Shown: piece after piece, positions 63,201 to 64,000 of the stretch
How positions within the stretch are numbered: position 1 is the first letter of the stretch
How the letters are laid out: each line of letters starts with the position of its first letter
NCBI GenBank assembly: GCA_030673845.1
Contig: JAUTCQ010000006.1
Coordinates: 1 to 64,000, forward strand
DNA: 64,000 nt
Direction: 5' to 3'
DNA from: Verrucomicrobiota bacterium JB022
GTDB lineage: Bacteria; Verrucomicrobiota; Verrucomicrobiia; Opitutales; Oceanipulchritudinaceae
Notes under the pieces: generated by a model
The model's input: the letters and a program-made list of their open reading frames with translations, nothing else
Database searches by the model: none
Told to the model about the DNA's origin: nothing
Translations under genes and position numbers: made by a program

Positions 63201-63833
63201 ATGAAATTGTCTCTCCTTTTTCCTCTGGTGGCAGGCGCCATGGCCTTGGGCGCTCTCACCAATTCGATCTCGGCCATGGTGAATGTCACCACGCCCGCGA
63301 TCCCGATTTCCATCTCCGGCAGCGGTAGCTATGCACTTGACCTCAATGGCGACTCGATCACCGAGGTGACGATGTCCTTCTACGACTCTCTCGACTTGAT
63401 GCGCATCGCGAGTTCAAACGGCACGCGGTGGGTGCAAGACCCTGCTGGAATGTCGAACTTCCCAGCTCAGTTGGGCGACGAGAGGTTCATCGACAGTAAC
63501 GACACCTTTGTTACCGCCCCCGGTTGGAATTTTGGACCCCGATTGACGGAAGGAGCTGGTTGGATTGACCCCGTAACGGGTGAAGGCGGTGGCGGCATTG
63601 GGTTTATCGGTTTCGAATTCACGATTGGCACCGATACCCACTACGGTTGGGCCCAATTCGATTTCCCAGGAGGTGAGGCGGGTTATAGCATCTTGGCTTA
63701 CGCCTACGAGACGACCCCCAACACGGGTCTTTATACGAGTGCCCCGGTGGTCCCCGAGCCTGCCGCGACGGCAGCCTTCGCCGGCCTTGGGATCGCGGGC
63801 TTCGTCCTCCTGCGCCGTCGCAAGCAAAGCTAG
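63201..63833 (+). CDS. PEP-CTERM sorting domain protein
   Basis: A 210-residue exported protein: signal peptide (LLFPLVAGAMALGALTNSISA), a beta-rich body with LDLNGDSITEVTMSFYD, FIGFEFTIGTDTHYGWAQFDF, and the C-terminal anchor VPEPAATAAFAGLG...LLRRRKQS. The body differs from the pair at 39677 and 40518. The HYGWAQFDF strand block is common in PEP-CTERM proteins of this type, sometimes called PEP-CTERM putative surface proteins. Function unknown; exosortase-dependent surface display is the usual fate. A terminator follows. Confidence 0.92.
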   Translation: MKLSLLFPLVAGAMALGALTNSISAMVNVTTPAIPISISGSGSYALDLNGDSITEVTMSFYDSLDLMRIASSNGTRWVQDPAGMSNFPAQLGDERFIDSNDTFVTAPGWNFGPRLTEGAGWIDPVTGEGGGGIGFIGFEFTIGTDTHYGWAQFDFPGGEAGYSILAYAYETTPNTGLYTSAPVVPEPAATAAFAGLGIAGFVLLRRRKQS

Positions 63834-63866
63834 CGCAGCGCCAGAAGCACCTACGATTTTTCTTTC

Positions 63867-63895
63867 ACCGGCACGGCATACGTGCCGGTTTTTTT
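63867..63895 (+). terminator. Intrinsic terminator of the last PEP-CTERM gene
   Basis: ACCGGCACG/CGTGCCGGT is a perfect 9-bp stem with a 5-nt loop, followed by a run of seven T. Confidence 0.88.
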
Positions 63896-63909
63896 GTGCC
63901 TTGCGCTCC

Positions 63910-64000
63910 TTACTTGCGCGCATCCGCCGCGCGTTTGCCGGTTTCCTTTTCCAGAGCGTCGTTGACTTCAGCGCCGAGCAGGGCGACGAAAGCGCTGAGG
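63910..64000 (-). CDS. Probable YihY/BrkB membrane protein, C-terminal fragment
   Basis: The minus strand holds 29 codons and a stop at 63912-63910: ...LSAFVALLGAEVNDALEKE...ADARK. The hydrophobic run followed by LGAEVN and a charged tail matches the last helix of YihY/virulence factor BrkB proteins, where LGAExN is conserved. The rest of the gene lies outside the window. Confidence 0.55.
   Translation of the reverse strand, partial: LSAFVALLGAEVNDALEKETGKRAADARK

Overview
The window is GC-rich (roughly 64% by eye) chromosomal DNA that reads as a verrucomicrobial genome, most likely class Opitutae. The reasons are PEP-CTERM proteins ending in VPEPSTYAA...GFVALRRRSR, a class Ic-like ribonucleotide reductase with tandem ATP-cones as in Chlamydiae (same superphylum), a DUF5069 protein, a large TIGR01782-type TonB receptor, and intergenic space filled with palindromic dispersed repeats. 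No rRNA, tRNA, CRISPR array, prophage or plasmid replication gene was seen. The assignment is inference from families, not from a marker gene.

Layout. 1-2 kb: start of a probable AraC regulator, an SDR with an altered active site, and a GH43-like hydrolase. 2.1-5.7 kb: minus-strand pilC-pilT-pilB set of a reduced type IV pilus or competence machine. 5.9-9.4 kb: class 3 lipase, RBBP9-like hydrolase with MFS exporter, VOC protein. 9.6-11.8 kb: comM and a P-loop kinase. 11.9-17.8 kb: secreted CE1-type esterase, Cache chemoreceptor and secreted GH127 beta-L-arabinofuranosidase, all on the minus strand, a likely plant-polysaccharide sensing and degradation group. 18-20.6 kb: two sister VOC proteins and hemL. 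20.9-32.2 kb: two small conserved proteins, a PAS histidine kinase, an AraC regulator next to a TonB receptor and a Trp-rich secreted protein, an NtrC regulator and a polytopic membrane protein. 32.4-36 kb: accessory stretch with a low-GC orphan gene, an outer-membrane barrel, and a REP-associated tyrosine transposase (RAYT) among its REP elements. 36-43.5 kb: inositol-phosphatase-like protein, coiled-coil protein, DUF2236 oxygenase, exonuclease, two PEP-CTERM paralogs, DUF5069 and proB. 43.5-44.2 kb: toxin-antitoxin pair framed by 34-bp inverted repeats. 44.2-52.9 kb: LytTR/LytS pair, M42 peptidase of the NAGGN osmoprotectant type, GyrI-like protein, purM, second chemoreceptor, MarC and HNH endonuclease. 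53-56 kb: MFS transporter and an Abi_2 protein. 56-64 kb: nrdB-nrdA with candidate DnaA and NrdR sites, Bcr-type exporter with divergent MarR regulator, a PEP-CTERM protein and the end of a probable YihY/BrkB protein.

How genes work together. The secreted GH127 and CE1 enzymes, the GH43-like enzyme, the TonB receptor with its AraC neighbour and the Cache chemoreceptor fit a life of finding and breaking down arabinose-containing polysaccharide. The Pil ATPases and ComM could serve DNA uptake or motility. The strongest non-gene signal is a set of three-hairpin repeat elements at three loci (20.6-20.9, 34.7-35.9 and 53.2 kb). Their arms differ in sequence but mostly keep pairing by compensatory changes, and four copies surround the RAYT gene. 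A second family of inverted repeats (cgcagatggacgcagat type) frames the toxin-antitoxin module and fills the comM/VOC gap, and a third (gaagaacacgaagcac type) sits between nrdB and nrdA and between the GH43 gene and pilB.
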